Program-made: the position numbers and the translations under genes | NCBI GenBank assembly: GCA_965205785.1 | Contig: OZ242188.1 | Span: 310,001 to 374,000 of the forward strand | From: BJGV01 sp965205785 | GTDB taxonomy: Bacteria > Pseudomonadota > Gammaproteobacteria > Burkholderiales > Nitrosomonadaceae | Direction of reading: 5' to 3' | Length of the DNA stretch: 64,000 bases | Shown here: positions 1 through 8,741 of the stretch, piece by piece | Layout: every line of letters starts with the position of its first letter | Numbering within the stretch: position 1 is the stretch's first letter | Notes under the pieces: generated by a model | Database searches by the model: none | What the model saw: only the letters and a program-made list of their open reading frames with translations | What the model was told of the DNA's origin: nothing

Positions 1-450
1 AAATCACTTTACTATATCGCTCGTACAGCACAGGTTTATCGCAGAGCAATAGATGATGCTGTCGCAGGTCGTCCTATGGATCCGTCTTTGCTAGGTGAAC
101 TAGAGGGCCTGGCTAATCGAGGATATTCCGATGGCTTCTATCAGCGACATCACGCCAGTGATACACAAAATTACCTGCAGAGCCATTCGAAATCAAATCG
201 TAGCCAATACGTAGGAGATATTATCAGTTTTGATGTTTCTAGTGGGATGGCTGAAATATTAGTAAAAAACCGTTTTATGATTGGTGATAAGTTAGAAATA
301 ATTCATCCTTCTGGTAATCGCGTGATTGAGCTCACTCATATGCAAGATCTTAAAGGAAAATCGGTCAGCGTTGCTCCAGGTAGTGGATACAAGGTCAAAA
401 TTCCCTTGATAGGTAATTTAGAGAAAGCTTTAGTAGCAAGATTTCTCTAA
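1..450 (+). CDS. trhP: U32-family peptidase-like protein (TrhP/YegQ), C-terminal part
   Basis: The reading frame is open from base 1, so only the last 149 residues are visible and the start lies outside the window. The first residues (SLYYIARTAQVYRRAIDDAV) and the GYSDGF motif match the end of the collagenase-like U32 catalytic part of YegQ/TrhP. A small beta-barrel tail follows at about residues 70-149. In the family, TrhP works with partners in prephenate-dependent 5-hydroxylation of uridine at tRNA position 34, so the old collagenase name is misleading. Family assignment is fairly secure. The choice of TrhP over other U32 paralogs (RlhA, UbiU/V) rests on the tail alone. Confidence 0.75.
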   Translation, partial: KSLYYIARTAQVYRRAIDDAVAGRPMDPSLLGELEGLANRGYSDGFYQRHHASDTQNYLQSHSKSNRSQYVGDIISFDVSSGMAEILVKNRFMIGDKLEIIHPSGNRVIELTHMQDLKGKSVSVAPGSGYKVKIPLIGNLEKALVARFL

Positions 451-508
451 GTACTAAATATTTATCAACACCCATAGAAATTGCTGCTTTAAGCGGGCTC
501 TTAGTCGA

Positions 509-1507
509 TTATTTATATGGTTTACATTGATTATTGAAAAATCTGATTATCCTTTCAGGAAGCCATGTGAGATTTCCTGGGAATGGAGAGCTTAAAAACC
601 CCACGTGCCCCCCTTGCGTAGGAAACTCCAATGCAACTGCACTTGAAACATCAGTTGGTGCAGGTAATGCAGATGAAGGCATAAACGGATCATTGCGTGC
701 GTTAATAACCAGTGTTGGTACTTGGATATGCCTCAACCAAGGTTTACTGCTAGATAAAGTCCAATACTCATCAGTATTAGAGAAACCATGCAACGGTGCA
801 GTTACTAGGTTATCAAATTGATACAAAGTAGCACATCTTGCAACTGCTGCTGCGTCAAAAAGCCCAGGGAAATGATCGAGTTTCGCAAGAGCCTTTTTCT
901 TCAGCGTGCCAAGAAAATGTTGGGTATAAAGCCGATTAAACCCTGAGTCCAAGGCTTCTCCAGCTGCTACCAAATCTAGCGGAACAGAAACTGTCACAGC
1001 ACCATCAATTACATGGCATGCTCTTTTACCTTGCTCTCCAAGCCATTTTAGTAACGCATTACCACCTAGGGATATACCAACCACATAGAGCTGTGTATTG
1101 GAGCTAAATGAATTTCCTTTCTCTCTGACCTTACGCAATATCTTATCAATTTCTTCCGAATCACCAGCATGATATGCGCGTGGCAACCGATTAGGGGTTC
1201 CGGAGCAGCCACGAAAATGTACGACAGCACCACGCCAACCTAACTCCTGAAGTAGTCCCATAATACTCTGAGCATAATGACTGGATGAGCCTCCTTCCAA
1301 CCCATGGAACAGTATCACTAATGGTGTGTCAATTGAGTTGTCTAGCCAATCAATATCTATAAAGTCACCATCATCCAGCTCTAAACGTTCACGTCGATAG
1401 ACTAATATAGATAGCGAGCGAAGCAAAAAGGGGTAAATAGTTTGTACGTTCCCTCCAGGTAACCAAACAGGAGCAACATACGACTTATATGATGTATCTA
1501 TATTCAA
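509..1507 (-). CDS. YheT-type alpha/beta hydrolase
   Basis: The 332-aa protein has the alpha/beta hydrolase fold of the YheT/embryogenesis-associated EMB8 family. The N-terminus (APVWLPGGNVQTIYP) is diagnostic for the family. The oxyanion region is LFHGLEGGSSSHYA, the nucleophile elbow is GISLGGNALLKW with Ser as the likely nucleophile, and the catalytic His lies in GGHVGF near the C-terminus. Its length is close to E. coli YheT (about 340 aa). The substrate is unknown; members act as esterases or lipases. It is convergent with the preceding gene, and about 240 bases without a clear gene separate it from the ACP gene. Confidence 0.85.
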   Translation of the reverse strand: MNIDTSYKSYVAPVWLPGGNVQTIYPFLLRSLSILVYRRERLELDDGDFIDIDWLDNSIDTPLVILFHGLEGGSSSHYAQSIMGLLQELGWRGAVVHFRGCSGTPNRLPRAYHAGDSEEIDKILRKVREKGNSFSSNTQLYVVGISLGGNALLKWLGEQGKRACHVIDGAVTVSVPLDLVAAGEALDSGFNRLYTQHFLGTLKKKALAKLDHFPGLFDAAAVARCATLYQFDNLVTAPLHGFSNTDEYWTLSSSKPWLRHIQVPTLVINARNDPFMPSSALPAPTDVSSAVALEFPTQGGHVGFLSSPFPGNLTWLPERIIRFFNNQCKPYK

Positions 1508-1745
1508 AATGAGATTATTTTGCTGGAGCGCTAATTATATTGAATCATACTAGCTATTCAACATATATCTTCTTGTGCGTGAATCTTCGCTGGCAATGTA
1601 TGTAGACTTATAAAAGACAAAAAGTTGTCACGAAGACTTGGAAAGTGTACTATTGCTCTCAAATAATAAGAATATATATGAAGCTCTTATTCACCACATG
1701 CTTTCTATCTACCAACCGTTTTTATACTGTTACTAATCTATCCTC

Positions 1746-1988
1746 TTGACTTCTACATTCGATTTTATTCGTCAAACTCTCATCGACAAATTTGAAGTTG
1801 ATGCTGAGGCTATCACACCTGAGGCTACTTTAGAGACCTTGGGGCTTGACTCGCTCACAATGGTAGAGTTGCTATTCGATGTATCGGAAAAATACGATAT
1901 TGAAATACCTACTGACAAACTCGATTTCACTACTCTTGGCGAAGCGGTTGCACTTATAGACGAAGCGCTTCAGGCTAAAGATAGTTGA
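1746..1988 (+). CDS. Acyl carrier protein (stand-alone)
   Basis: This is an 80-residue acyl carrier protein. The phosphopantetheine attachment motif LGLDSLTMVELLFDVSEKYD (Ser in DSL, about residue 37) sits in the usual helix II context. The start is TTG: an in-frame ATG at 1698 is followed by a stop, so TTG at 1746 is the best available start. The ketosynthase gene begins only 10 bases downstream, so the two are almost certainly co-transcribed and work together. This is not the fatty-acid acpP locus, because fabD, fabG and fabH are absent nearby. A specialised acyl chain, for example for a lipid or a modified metabolite, is inferred. The product cannot be named. Confidence 0.85.
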   Translation: MTSTFDFIRQTLIDKFEVDAEAITPEATLETLGLDSLTMVELLFDVSEKYDIEIPTDKLDFTTLGEAVALIDEALQAKDS

Positions 1989-1998
1989 TAACATTAAC

Positions 1999-3234
1999 GT
2001 GAAGCGCAACCGCGTTTTTGTCACTGGTATTGGACTCGTCTCTCCACATGGAAGTGACCCAAATAAGGTTTTCGGTAAAATTTATCAGGGTGAGTCTGCT
2101 GTAAAAATGACTCGCTCAGGGACGCCTGAGTTTGGAAGCGATGTACTACTTGCAAGCACTGAATTTGACCCGAAAGGAATAATTTCCAAGCCACACCAGC
2201 TATTCATGGATCGTGTTTCACAAATGGCAATTATTGCTGCACGCCAGGCCCTTGAAAACGCGAAATTATTATCTGAAGATACTGATCTTTCATCCACTGG
2301 TGTATACACTGGTTGCGCCCTTGGTGGCGCACAAACTATAGAAGAATCGTACGAAAGATACTATGTTAAAAAGACTCGGACTGGAAGGCCAACTACTGTA
2401 CCACTGATCATGCCAAATGCTCCTGCAGGTCATATTTCAATGCGTCACAAGTTGCGAGGGCCTACGCAGAATTACTCAATTGCATGTTCTTCATCATCAA
2501 CTGCAATTGGTGAAGCTTTTCGTGCAATCCGAGATGGGTACCAAGAGCGTATTATTACTGGCGGAACTGAAGCAATGCTAAATGATGGCTCGATAGCCTG
2601 CTGGGAGGCACTTACTGTACTTGCCAAAGAACACCCAGAGGGCGCACACGCATCCTGTCGACCATTTGCAAAGGATAGAAGCGGCCTCGTACTTGGTGAA
2701 GGAGCTGCAATGCTTATTCTGGAATCTGAAGCACTTGTAGATGAACGAGATATTCAACCGCTTGCTGAAATTGTTGGATTTGGCTCTTCTAGTGACGCAC
2801 ATAATTTAACACAACCTTCTGCCGAAGGGCAGGTTCGGGCTATGCGTACAGCTCTAGATGATGCCGAGCTTGATTCATCAACAATCGGATATATTAATGC
2901 CCACGCAACGGGTACAGGAGCTGGTGACAAGGTTGAAATCGATGCAATTAAACTACTTTTTGCGGATCATGCTCAACGAATTGCGGTGAGTTCAACCAAG
3001 TCTATGCATGGACATTTACTTGGTGCAGCAGGAGCACTTGAATTTGCAATAACTGTAATGGCACTCAAAAACCGACAAATTCCTCCTACAGCACATCTCA
3101 CACAACTAGATCCAGAATGCGACCTTGATTGTGTCCCCTGTATCGGTCGTCCTTCACCAGAGCTTAAATACGCGTTATGTAATTCTTTTGCTTTTGGTGG
3201 TTCAAATGCTGTTTTAATTGCTCGACACATTTGA
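1999..3234 (+). CDS. Beta-ketoacyl-ACP synthase (KAS II/FabF-like), partner of the preceding ACP
   Basis: The 411-aa condensing enzyme has the full Cys-His-His triad: Cys in ACSSSSTA, His in NAHATGTGAGD and His in SMHGHLLGAAGALE. The N-terminus RVFVTGIGLVSPHG and C-terminus NSFAFGGSNAVL are standard for FabF. It starts at GTG, 10 bases after the ACP stop. It would condense malonyl-ACP with an acyl chain carried by the paired ACP. An isolated ACP + KAS pair resembles nodF/nodE and similar accessory-lipid systems, but no thioesterase, ketoreductase or acyltransferase is adjacent, so the pathway cannot be assigned. The stop codon lies inside the first unit of a 34-bp tandem duplication. Confidence 0.88.
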   Translation: MKRNRVFVTGIGLVSPHGSDPNKVFGKIYQGESAVKMTRSGTPEFGSDVLLASTEFDPKGIISKPHQLFMDRVSQMAIIAARQALENAKLLSEDTDLSSTGVYTGCALGGAQTIEESYERYYVKKTRTGRPTTVPLIMPNAPAGHISMRHKLRGPTQNYSIACSSSSTAIGEAFRAIRDGYQERIITGGTEAMLNDGSIACWEALTVLAKEHPEGAHASCRPFAKDRSGLVLGEGAAMLILESEALVDERDIQPLAEIVGFGSSSDAHNLTQPSAEGQVRAMRTALDDAELDSSTIGYINAHATGTGAGDKVEIDAIKLLFADHAQRIAVSSTKSMHGHLLGAAGALEFAITVMALKNRQIPPTAHLTQLDPECDLDCVPCIGRPSPELKYALCNSFAFGGSNAVLIARHI

Positions 3235-3278
3235 TAGAGTAAACGTTTTAATTGCTTGACACGTTTAATAGAGTAAAC
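3211..3278. repeat. 34-bp imperfect tandem duplication across the KAS stop codon
   Basis: Two adjacent 34-base units (3211-3244 and 3245-3278) both begin GTTTTAATTGCT and end GAGTAAAC, and differ at three positions. The first unit encodes the last residues and stop of the ketosynthase; the second lies wholly downstream. This looks like a replication-slippage duplication, not a regulatory element. Confidence 0.8.
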
Positions 3279-3355
3279 TCAAAAAAATAGTTAAAATTCT
3301 GTTTATTTAATAAGTATATTCTTGTCTGAGTCTACAAAAGATTAGCAATCAAAAT

Positions 3356-3751
3356 ATGAGAAAATTACTATTACTTTTACTGCTTGTTTTTATAAATACC
3401 AGCGTAATGGCTGAGTGGACAGCTGTGAAATGGGATCATGAAGATGGCGGATTAACTTTATATGTTGACTACACCACGATTCGCAAAGAAGGTGACAGAG
3501 TTAGGATGTTAAGCTTGGCTGATTTCGAAGTTATCGAGAAGAATGAGACTGATCTTTTCTCTTCCAGAGCTCAGAACGAATACGACTGTAAAGAGAAAAA
3601 AATAAGACAACTTTTCTACTCACTATATAGTGGCAGCATGGGTAAAGGAAAAATGGAGCATTCAAATAGTGAACATCTAAAATGGATGCCAGTACAACCT
3701 GGGAGCATGGAAGATGCAATGTGGACAATTGCTTGTGGAAAGAAAACATAA
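3356..3751 (+). CDS. Secreted surface-adhesin-E-like protein
   Basis: The 131-aa precursor has a clear signal peptide (MRKLLLLLLLVFINTSVMA, cleavage before EW). The mature part has features of the surface-adhesin protein E-like family: an early Trp, a YVDYTTIRKEGD segment, the paired-Cys context EYDCKEKKIRQL and a terminal Trp-x-x-x-Cys. Such small periplasmic or outer-surface proteins are frequent in betaproteobacteria and their function is mostly unknown; adhesin activity is known for the Haemophilus namesake only. It stands alone between the ACP/KAS pair and dps. Confidence 0.65.
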   Translation: MRKLLLLLLLVFINTSVMAEWTAVKWDHEDGGLTLYVDYTTIRKEGDRVRMLSLADFEVIEKNETDLFSSRAQNEYDCKEKKIRQLFYSLYSGSMGKGKMEHSNSEHLKWMPVQPGSMEDAMWTIACGKKT

Positions 3752-3873
3752 AGAATTAAGGTGTTTCTTAATTAATCTTCTAGCACATCAGATTAACAGC
3801 TCAAGTCAGGCATAGACATCAGTTCTATTATGTTAATTTCGACATTAAATTGGTAGAAAGCAGAGGAATCATT

Positions 3874-4344
3874 ATGAATATTGATATTGGTATTAACGAA
3901 AAGGACCGTTCCGAAATAGCTATTGGGCTCAGCAAGCTACTGGCCGATACTTATAGTCTTTACTTGAAGACTCACAATTTCCATTGGAATGTTACTGGTC
4001 CCATGTTCCAAACGCTGCACCTTATGTTTGAAACACAATACAATGAATTAGCACTTGCTGTTGATCTCATTGCTGAACGTATACGCTCACTAGGCTTCCC
4101 TGCGCCTGCTACCTATAGTGAATTTGCTCGCCTAAGCTCTATAAGAGAAACTTCAGGAACACCCAAAGCTGAAGAAATGATTCAAATACTTGTAGAAGGA
4201 CAAGAAGCGATTGTCCGTACCGCTCGATCTGTTTTCCCAGTTGCTGAAAACGCTTCTGATGAGGCAACTGCAGACCTCTTAACTCAACGTATACAATTAC
4301 ATGAAAAGACTGCTTGGATGCTAAGAAGTCTGCTAGAAGAATAA
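3874..4344 (+). CDS. dps: Dps-family DNA-binding ferritin-like protein
   Basis: The four-helix Dps protein carries the ferroxidase residues in KTHNFHWNVTGPMF and the following FETQYNELALAVDLIAERI helix. Dps dodecamers oxidise and store Fe(II) using peroxide and may coat DNA, acting in the cytoplasm under oxidative stress or starvation. I place the start at ATG 3874 because AGAGGA lies about seven bases upstream. An earlier TTG at 3850 is in frame but has no ribosome-binding site. The product is 156 aa, normal for the family. There is no recognisable OxyR site. Confidence 0.9.
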   Translation: MNIDIGINEKDRSEIAIGLSKLLADTYSLYLKTHNFHWNVTGPMFQTLHLMFETQYNELALAVDLIAERIRSLGFPAPATYSEFARLSSIRETSGTPKAEEMIQILVEGQEAIVRTARSVFPVAENASDEATADLLTQRIQLHEKTAWMLRSLLEE

Positions 4345-4420
4345 GTCGGACTTGCTAAATATACTGTAACTTTCTTAAGTCTAAGTAAGACGCATCAAGC
4401 ACAATAAAATTATAAAAAAA

Positions 4421-4438
4421 AGCGCCCCGAAGGGCGCT
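4421..4438 (-). terminator. Rho-independent terminator-like hairpin, U-tract on the minus strand
   Basis: AGCGCCC and GGGCGCT form a 7-bp stem around CGAA. Eight A residues precede it on the plus strand, so a leftward transcript would end in a U-run directly after the stem. A rightward dps transcript would have the stem but no U-run. The polarity is therefore opposite to dps, and what it terminates is unclear. Confidence 0.55.
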
Positions 4439-4573
4439 CAGAGGCCCTCAGGGGGTGGGCAATCTGTGCTTTTATACTTTTCTTATATACTTAAGATCCT
4501 ACTACCTGGTTTTCAATATACTTATTTCAGTCATCAATTGCTTTAACGACAAATATTAAGTAAACTTTAAAGT

Positions 4574-4625
4574 AAATAGATATTGCACTTAATAAACAAA
4601 TGTTTACTAAGTGCAATATCTATTT
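4574..4625. repeat. 52-bp near-perfect inverted repeat
   Basis: The arms AAATAGATATTGCACTTA (4574-4591) and TAAGTGCAATATCTATTT (4608-4625) are perfectly complementary over 18 bp. After one mismatch the stem continues for five more pairs to a four-base AAAT loop. There is no T-run after it. It could be a miniature element, a transcript-stabilising stem or a protein-binding site; nothing visible decides between them. Confidence 0.75.
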
Positions 4626-4739
4626 GGTAAAACTATAAGATTGAAACATCTAACATTTAGCTGATCAAGACTGACTTATACACCAGTCAAAGATGACCTG
4701 GATAATTAAGAAATTAGAATCAATAGTAAGGATTAATAA

Positions 4740-4985
4740 ATGAGAATATTAAATATTCTAGTATTCGGCATACTTCTAACAAATAATGTTTATGCTAGTG
4801 GTGTTTATGGGAATCTATATGACGGCTCAGATCTAGTAGATCCAAAAGATAGGTATGTAGATAATCCGCATGAAAGTTTATCTGATACACAGAAAGAGGA
4901 AGAACGGCGCGCAAAACAAGAAGAGGAAGATAAGCGAACACTTAATGAACGTATTGACGAAAAACTAAAAGGACTCGGTAGGTAA
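4740..4985 (+). CDS. Small secreted charged protein, function unknown
   Basis: The 81-aa product starts with a hydrophobic signal-like segment (MRILNILVFGILLTNNVYA). It continues with an acidic part and ends in a strongly charged helical stretch (KEEERRAKQEEEDKRTLNER) likely to be a short coiled coil. I recognise no family. TAAGGATTAATA precedes the ATG and gives a plausible ribosome-binding site. Confidence 0.55.
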   Translation: MRILNILVFGILLTNNVYASGVYGNLYDGSDLVDPKDRYVDNPHESLSDTQKEEERRAKQEEEDKRTLNERIDEKLKGLGR

Positions 4986-5012
4986 AGGAAACAGTTGTTT
5001 TATGGACTCTTT

Positions 5013-5435
5013 CTATTTACAATATTTTTTCTTAATATCATTCTTGGGAAATACTGTATTTGGAACAGTAGTCGAACCTGCATAAAAGACTATTAATTCC
5101 ACAGGTCCATTTATTGCCTGTCCTCTGTGGATGGTGCGCATTACTTCTACAACAGATTCTCCCTTCTTTAGGGTAATTTTCTTACCTTCCTTTGTTTCTA
5201 TTACTAACTCTCCATGCAAAACATACCCAAAAGTTGGAACTGGATGACAATGAAATTCTGTATACTGATTTTCTTCTATACGAAGTTTAACTGAAGTTAT
5301 TTCAGCCTGCCCCTGCGGGTAATAGATAACCCCCTCATCCCACGAAGTTTGTGTTTTATTAAGTTGCTTCTCTGCTACAACTAAAGTAGGAAACACCGTA
5401 ATTAGTAGAAGCCAAGCTAGTAAATAAACCTTCAT
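5013..5435 (-). CDS. Periplasmic cupin-domain protein
   Basis: A signal peptide (ends VVA, then EKQLNK) precedes a single double-stranded beta-helix cupin domain. Cupin motif 1 is seen as EFHCHPVPTFGYVLHGE and motif 2 as HRGQAINGPVEL. The His and Glu residues of motif 1 could bind a metal. At 140 aa it is a minimal cupin; related secreted proteins are usually of unknown role. It ends close to the convergent 81-aa gene and reads as a monocistronic unit. Confidence 0.75.
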   Translation of the reverse strand: MKVYLLAWLLLITVFPTLVVAEKQLNKTQTSWDEGVIYYPQGQAEITSVKLRIEENQYTEFHCHPVPTFGYVLHGELVIETKEGKKITLKKGESVVEVMRTIHRGQAINGPVELIVFYAGSTTVPNTVFPKNDIKKKYCK

Positions 5436-5658
5436 TTTTTTATGATACCCGTAATTTTAATTAGTCGAAGTTGCTACTGCTATTTCTCGCAGAATCTGCC
5501 TGACTCCTCACAACATACTTCAGGCTGAACAGTGTCTTTATGGCTACGGCTGGTAAAATCAAAGATCAGAAAAAACAGAAGAAAGCACGTCCCATCGAAA
5601 AGATAGTCTAAATATATAAAACGATATTAGATGACACAATTTATAATAAGTACTTGTT

Positions 5659-6087
5659 TTACTGTGTGGGCGATAATTGAGGTACTACCTTCATCCATCC
5701 ATCTGGACATTTTTTAACATGCGGGTAATATCCTTCAGGCTTACGACAGTAGTACCAATAGTTGTCTGGTAATTCTGCTCCTGATTGTTGCTCGGTCCCT
5801 TGTTGGATATACACAGGTGGTGTTGATGGTACTGCTACCACAGGTGGATACGCATAATAAGGAGAATAGTACCCTCCATATCCAAATCGGTATCCTGGAT
5901 AGCCCCATCTGTAGCCACCAAAACCACGGTAACCATAACCACCCAGTCCGTACCCTAAACCTAGACCTAACCCAAAAGAACCCCATCCACGATGGTGATG
6001 GTGATGATGTCCACCTCGAGCCCATGTTGAACTAGGTATTATGCCCAATAAAACAATAATAAAGCATATTAATCTAAATATCTTCAT
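5659..6087 (-). CDS. Gly/Tyr/His-rich secreted protein
   Basis: I choose ATG 6087 because GGAGGA lies seven to nine bases upstream on the minus strand. The longer frame from 6162 has no such site and would bury the signal peptide. The product has an N-terminal signal (ends TWARGG), a His run (HHHHHH), a low-complexity Gly/Tyr/Arg stretch, and a conserved-looking C-terminal block YWYYCRKPEGYYPHVKKC with two Cys. Such proteins occur in many proteobacteria as presumed outer-surface or metal-binding proteins; no function is established here. Confidence 0.7.
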   Translation of the reverse strand: MKIFRLICFIIVLLGIIPSSTWARGGHHHHHHRGWGSFGLGLGLGYGLGGYGYRGFGGYRWGYPGYRFGYGGYYSPYYAYPPVVAVPSTPPVYIQQGTEQQSGAELPDNYWYYCRKPEGYYPHVKKCPDGWMKVVPQLSPTQ

Positions 6088-6227
6088 ACCGTCCTCCACC
6101 GTTAATTTAATATTTCCAACGCTTGGAGTAAATTTGAGTTGACATTCATCAAGCTTGAACATCTGCTCTGAATAAAAAAATAGTTGATGTGAACAAAATT
6201 AGTATTTTATTTCTATGTTAGTTCTGC

Positions 6228-6755
6228 CTATGTTAATTTTGCTGTGCTCTGCTGCAATTCAGTACGATAAACTGTCCCAACTCCTTGGAAAGTATTTACT
6301 TTATCTATTGCTTGCCAACCACGGCTTAACAGGATACCCCCAGCGGTATGCGTGGATGTATAAATGAATGGGCATCTGAAACGACGCGCTTCCATTTCCA
6401 GCGCTGAAATAAGTGCTGTACCAATCCCATTTCCACGTCTATTTTTTTCAACTACCAAAGTAGTAATCCAAGGCCCCTGATCAGATACAGAATCAATTGG
6501 TTTTGCCCTCAATGTCCCAGTACCAGTAACTTCTCCATTATCATCAATCGCTACCAAAGTAAGAGGAGTACTATTGATTTGACAACACTCCCAAATGTCT
6601 GATTCTGCAATACCAGGGCCTTCCGGTCCATAGTAAGCTTCCCATTCTTCCTGAAAAAGCTTTACCAACTTAGGCACAACTTCAGGAACTTCTGCTAAGA
6701 AGCAAATTTTAATTGGAACCGAGGGATTCTTTTTTACTAGCGCCAGTTTTACCAT
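6228..6755 (-). CDS. GNAT-family N-acetyltransferase
   Basis: The 175-aa protein has the acetyl-CoA binding motif A of GNAT enzymes (TLVVEKNRRGNGIGTALI, with R-x-G-x-G), preceded by the beta4 strand region GTGTLRAKP and followed by a LSRGWQA segment. The acceptor substrate cannot be predicted. It is monocistronic, with AT-rich gene-free DNA upstream. Confidence 0.8.
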   Translation of the reverse strand: MVKLALVKKNPSVPIKICFLAEVPEVVPKLVKLFQEEWEAYYGPEGPGIAESDIWECCQINSTPLTLVAIDDNGEVTGTGTLRAKPIDSVSDQGPWITTLVVEKNRRGNGIGTALISALEMEARRFRCPFIYTSTHTAGGILLSRGWQAIDKVNTFQGVGTVYRTELQQSTAKLT

Positions 6756-7214
6756 TCTATTTATTTGAAAAAATTTATTTCGTTAAGCAAGACTATATGT
6801 CTTAATCTTTAGCCCATGTATTTGCTAATAGTGAGTAAAATATGTCTATAGTCCAATTGTATTGTGACTTCTATATAATCTCTACCTAAAACTAGAGAAA
6901 GTACCACGTATAAACTTAACTATATTAATAATTCCTTGTAAATAAACATATAAATATTATTTTTTTATGCAATCGAACTACTCTACATGACATCTTGGGA
7001 AGTAACTTGTATATAAACTAGTTACTATAAAGACATAAAAGGTACCACCACACACATATGTAACTATTTATTAAAAATAACTAATCTAGCATAATAAATA
7101 TATATCGAACTAATTATATTGCTAATTCTTATGCCTTATTTTTTTCGACAATGAATGATGCACCAAGTTACATTTTTATTTTAATGTATTATTCAATTTT
7201 AAGTGCTACCAGAA
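6756..7214. other. AT-rich stretch without a recognisable gene
   Basis: About 460 bases of very AT-rich DNA lie between the GNAT gene and the aldo-keto reductase gene, both on the minus strand. I see no reading frame with gene-like properties, no tRNA and no clear terminator. It must contain the GNAT promoter at its left edge. Confidence 0.6.
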
Positions 7215-8171
7215 CTACTCATCCCACAAAGTGTCCATAGAGTACCCCAATTCTGGTGCATCCCAGAACTTACCGGTTATGAGACGCCCTTTCTCTTCAA
7301 GTGTAGCAATTTTTCCCATATCTTCAACCGATAATGAAATAGTGGCCGCATCAAAATTTTGTTGTAGCCGGGTAGCATTTACTGATTTGGGTATAACGGA
7401 AGTTCCCCTTTGAATTGCCCACCTGATAAGTACCTGTGCAGATGAAAGGCCCATGGCATCAGCAATTTCAACTATAGTTGAATTTTCAAGTAAACTGGGT
7501 TCGCCAGGATCCTTAAACTCTGCTGGTCGATCAGGAGATCCTAACGGTGAATAAGCAGTAAGGACAACTCCTTCTTTACTACAAAATTCCAACATTTCAG
7601 TTTGCTGATGGAATGGGTGCAATTCAATTTGATTTACTTCTGGTCTTACCTCGCAACTATCCAATAATTCTTTAATCTTTTTTATACTAAAATTGGAAAC
7701 ACCAATATGGTTGATTAAATTATCTTTTACGCATGCTTCCATCGCCTGCCAAGTAAGCACTGTAGGTGCATCATCTAGTGATAAGAAATCTTTGATTGAT
7801 GAAGGAAATTGTATTTCAGGTTTTAAGGCAACTGGCCAATGAATTAAGTACAAATCAAGATAATCTAACTGAAGATCTTTTAGCGTTCTTTCCAGAGCTG
7901 GTCTTACATCATCTTTTAAGTGAGCATTATTCCATAATTTTGAAGTAACCCATAAATCTTCTCTTTTTATACCATCTCCCGAATTAAATGTATCAACAAG
8001 CGCCCGACCTATCTCGGACTCATTCCCATAAAATGAGGCGCAGTCAATGTGCCTATATCCAATTTTTAATGCTTTTCGAATCACATCGTAAACTTCTCCG
8101 TGAGACGATTTCCAAGTACCAAGCCCTAAGGCTTGCATTTTATCTCCATTTCTAAATATAAAGTTTTGCAT
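7215..8171 (-). CDS. Aldo/keto reductase
   Basis: The 318-aa TIM-barrel NADPH-dependent oxidoreductase has the catalytic tetrad in place: Asp in GYRHIDCASFYGNE, Tyr in the same motif, Lys in WVTSKLWNN and His in LYLIHWPVALK. Cofactor-binding motifs are IPKSVNATRLQQNF near the C-terminus and the loop after YSPLGS. It fits the AKR family that reduces aldehydes or ketones; the substrate is unknown. It is followed upstream by the Nudix gene in the same direction, with a gap of 20 bases, so they may be co-transcribed. Confidence 0.9.
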   Translation of the reverse strand: MQNFIFRNGDKMQALGLGTWKSSHGEVYDVIRKALKIGYRHIDCASFYGNESEIGRALVDTFNSGDGIKREDLWVTSKLWNNAHLKDDVRPALERTLKDLQLDYLDLYLIHWPVALKPEIQFPSSIKDFLSLDDAPTVLTWQAMEACVKDNLINHIGVSNFSIKKIKELLDSCEVRPEVNQIELHPFHQQTEMLEFCSKEGVVLTAYSPLGSPDRPAEFKDPGEPSLLENSTIVEIADAMGLSSAQVLIRWAIQRGTSVIPKSVNATRLQQNFDAATISLSVEDMGKIATLEEKGRLITGKFWDAPELGYSMDTLWDE

Positions 8172-8191
8172 TTTAGTTATACTGTCAAATA

Positions 8192-8668
8192 TTATTTGAT
8201 AAAGCTATTCCGTAAACATGGCGGCGCATAGCAGTTGCAAGGTAATTGGAATCTGGCCCTAATTGTTTGAAGAATTTTTTTATTTGCTGGTAACAAAGGC
8301 ATAACAGTAACTGCACTGGGATCCTCCCAAGATATGCGCTGGCCTTCCCAACCTGATGGCGTTCCTTCCCAGGTAAAAACACGGTAGACATGTAACTTAA
8401 CAAACTTGTCCGGATATGTATGCTTGTAACATATCCATGGATAAACTACATTTAATCTAATACCCAATTCTTCATGTACCTCTCTTGTGATTGCTTGCTT
8501 GGCACTCTCTCCTGACTCAAATTTACCGCCCGGAAATTCCCAGAAACCTGCAGATTCTTTTCCATAAGGACGCTCTGCCATAAGTACGCGTCCATCTTCC
8601 TTTTGTATTACAGCGACAGCCACATTTATCAATGTCAAATTTTGTTGTTCTACTATTATATATTGCAT
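8192..8668 (-). CDS. Nudix hydrolase, MutT/8-oxo-dGTPase-like
   Basis: The 158-aa protein holds a complete Nudix box beginning GGKFESGES and ending REVHEELGI, which binds Mg2+ through its Glu residues. The upstream segment AVAVIQKEDGRVLMAERPYG and FWEFPGGK are typical of MutT, which hydrolyses 8-oxo-dGTP in the nucleotide pool. In many beta- and gammaproteobacteria MutT is near secA or fused to a ThiE-like domain; here it is neither, so a paralog with another nucleotide substrate is possible. Confidence 0.82.
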   Translation of the reverse strand: MQYIIVEQQNLTLINVAVAVIQKEDGRVLMAERPYGKESAGFWEFPGGKFESGESAKQAITREVHEELGIRLNVVYPWICYKHTYPDKFVKLHVYRVFTWEGTPSGWEGQRISWEDPSAVTVMPLLPANKKILQTIRARFQLPCNCYAPPCLRNSFIK

Positions 8669-8741
8669 AGTTATTGATTTTGCTGCACATCAATGACGTT
8701 TACTAACCATTGAGCTAATAAATAATATTTTCTACTTAATT

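Larger units (their letters stand above)
4345..4739. other. Gene-free stretch with two hairpins
   Basis: This interval of about 395 bases after dps has no convincing reading frame. It holds a GC-rich hairpin at 4421-4438 with an A-run on its left, and a long perfect inverted repeat at 4574-4625. The remainder is AT-rich. Confidence 0.6.

Noticed and set aside
534..821. Rightward 95-codon frame opposite the YheT-type hydrolase
   Set aside because: It is antisense to the strongly motif-supported hydrolase and has no family features.
5741..6025. 94-codon Trp/Arg-rich frame
   Set aside because: It is a frame-shifted shadow of the Gly/Tyr-rich secreted protein; its composition reflects the low-complexity DNA.
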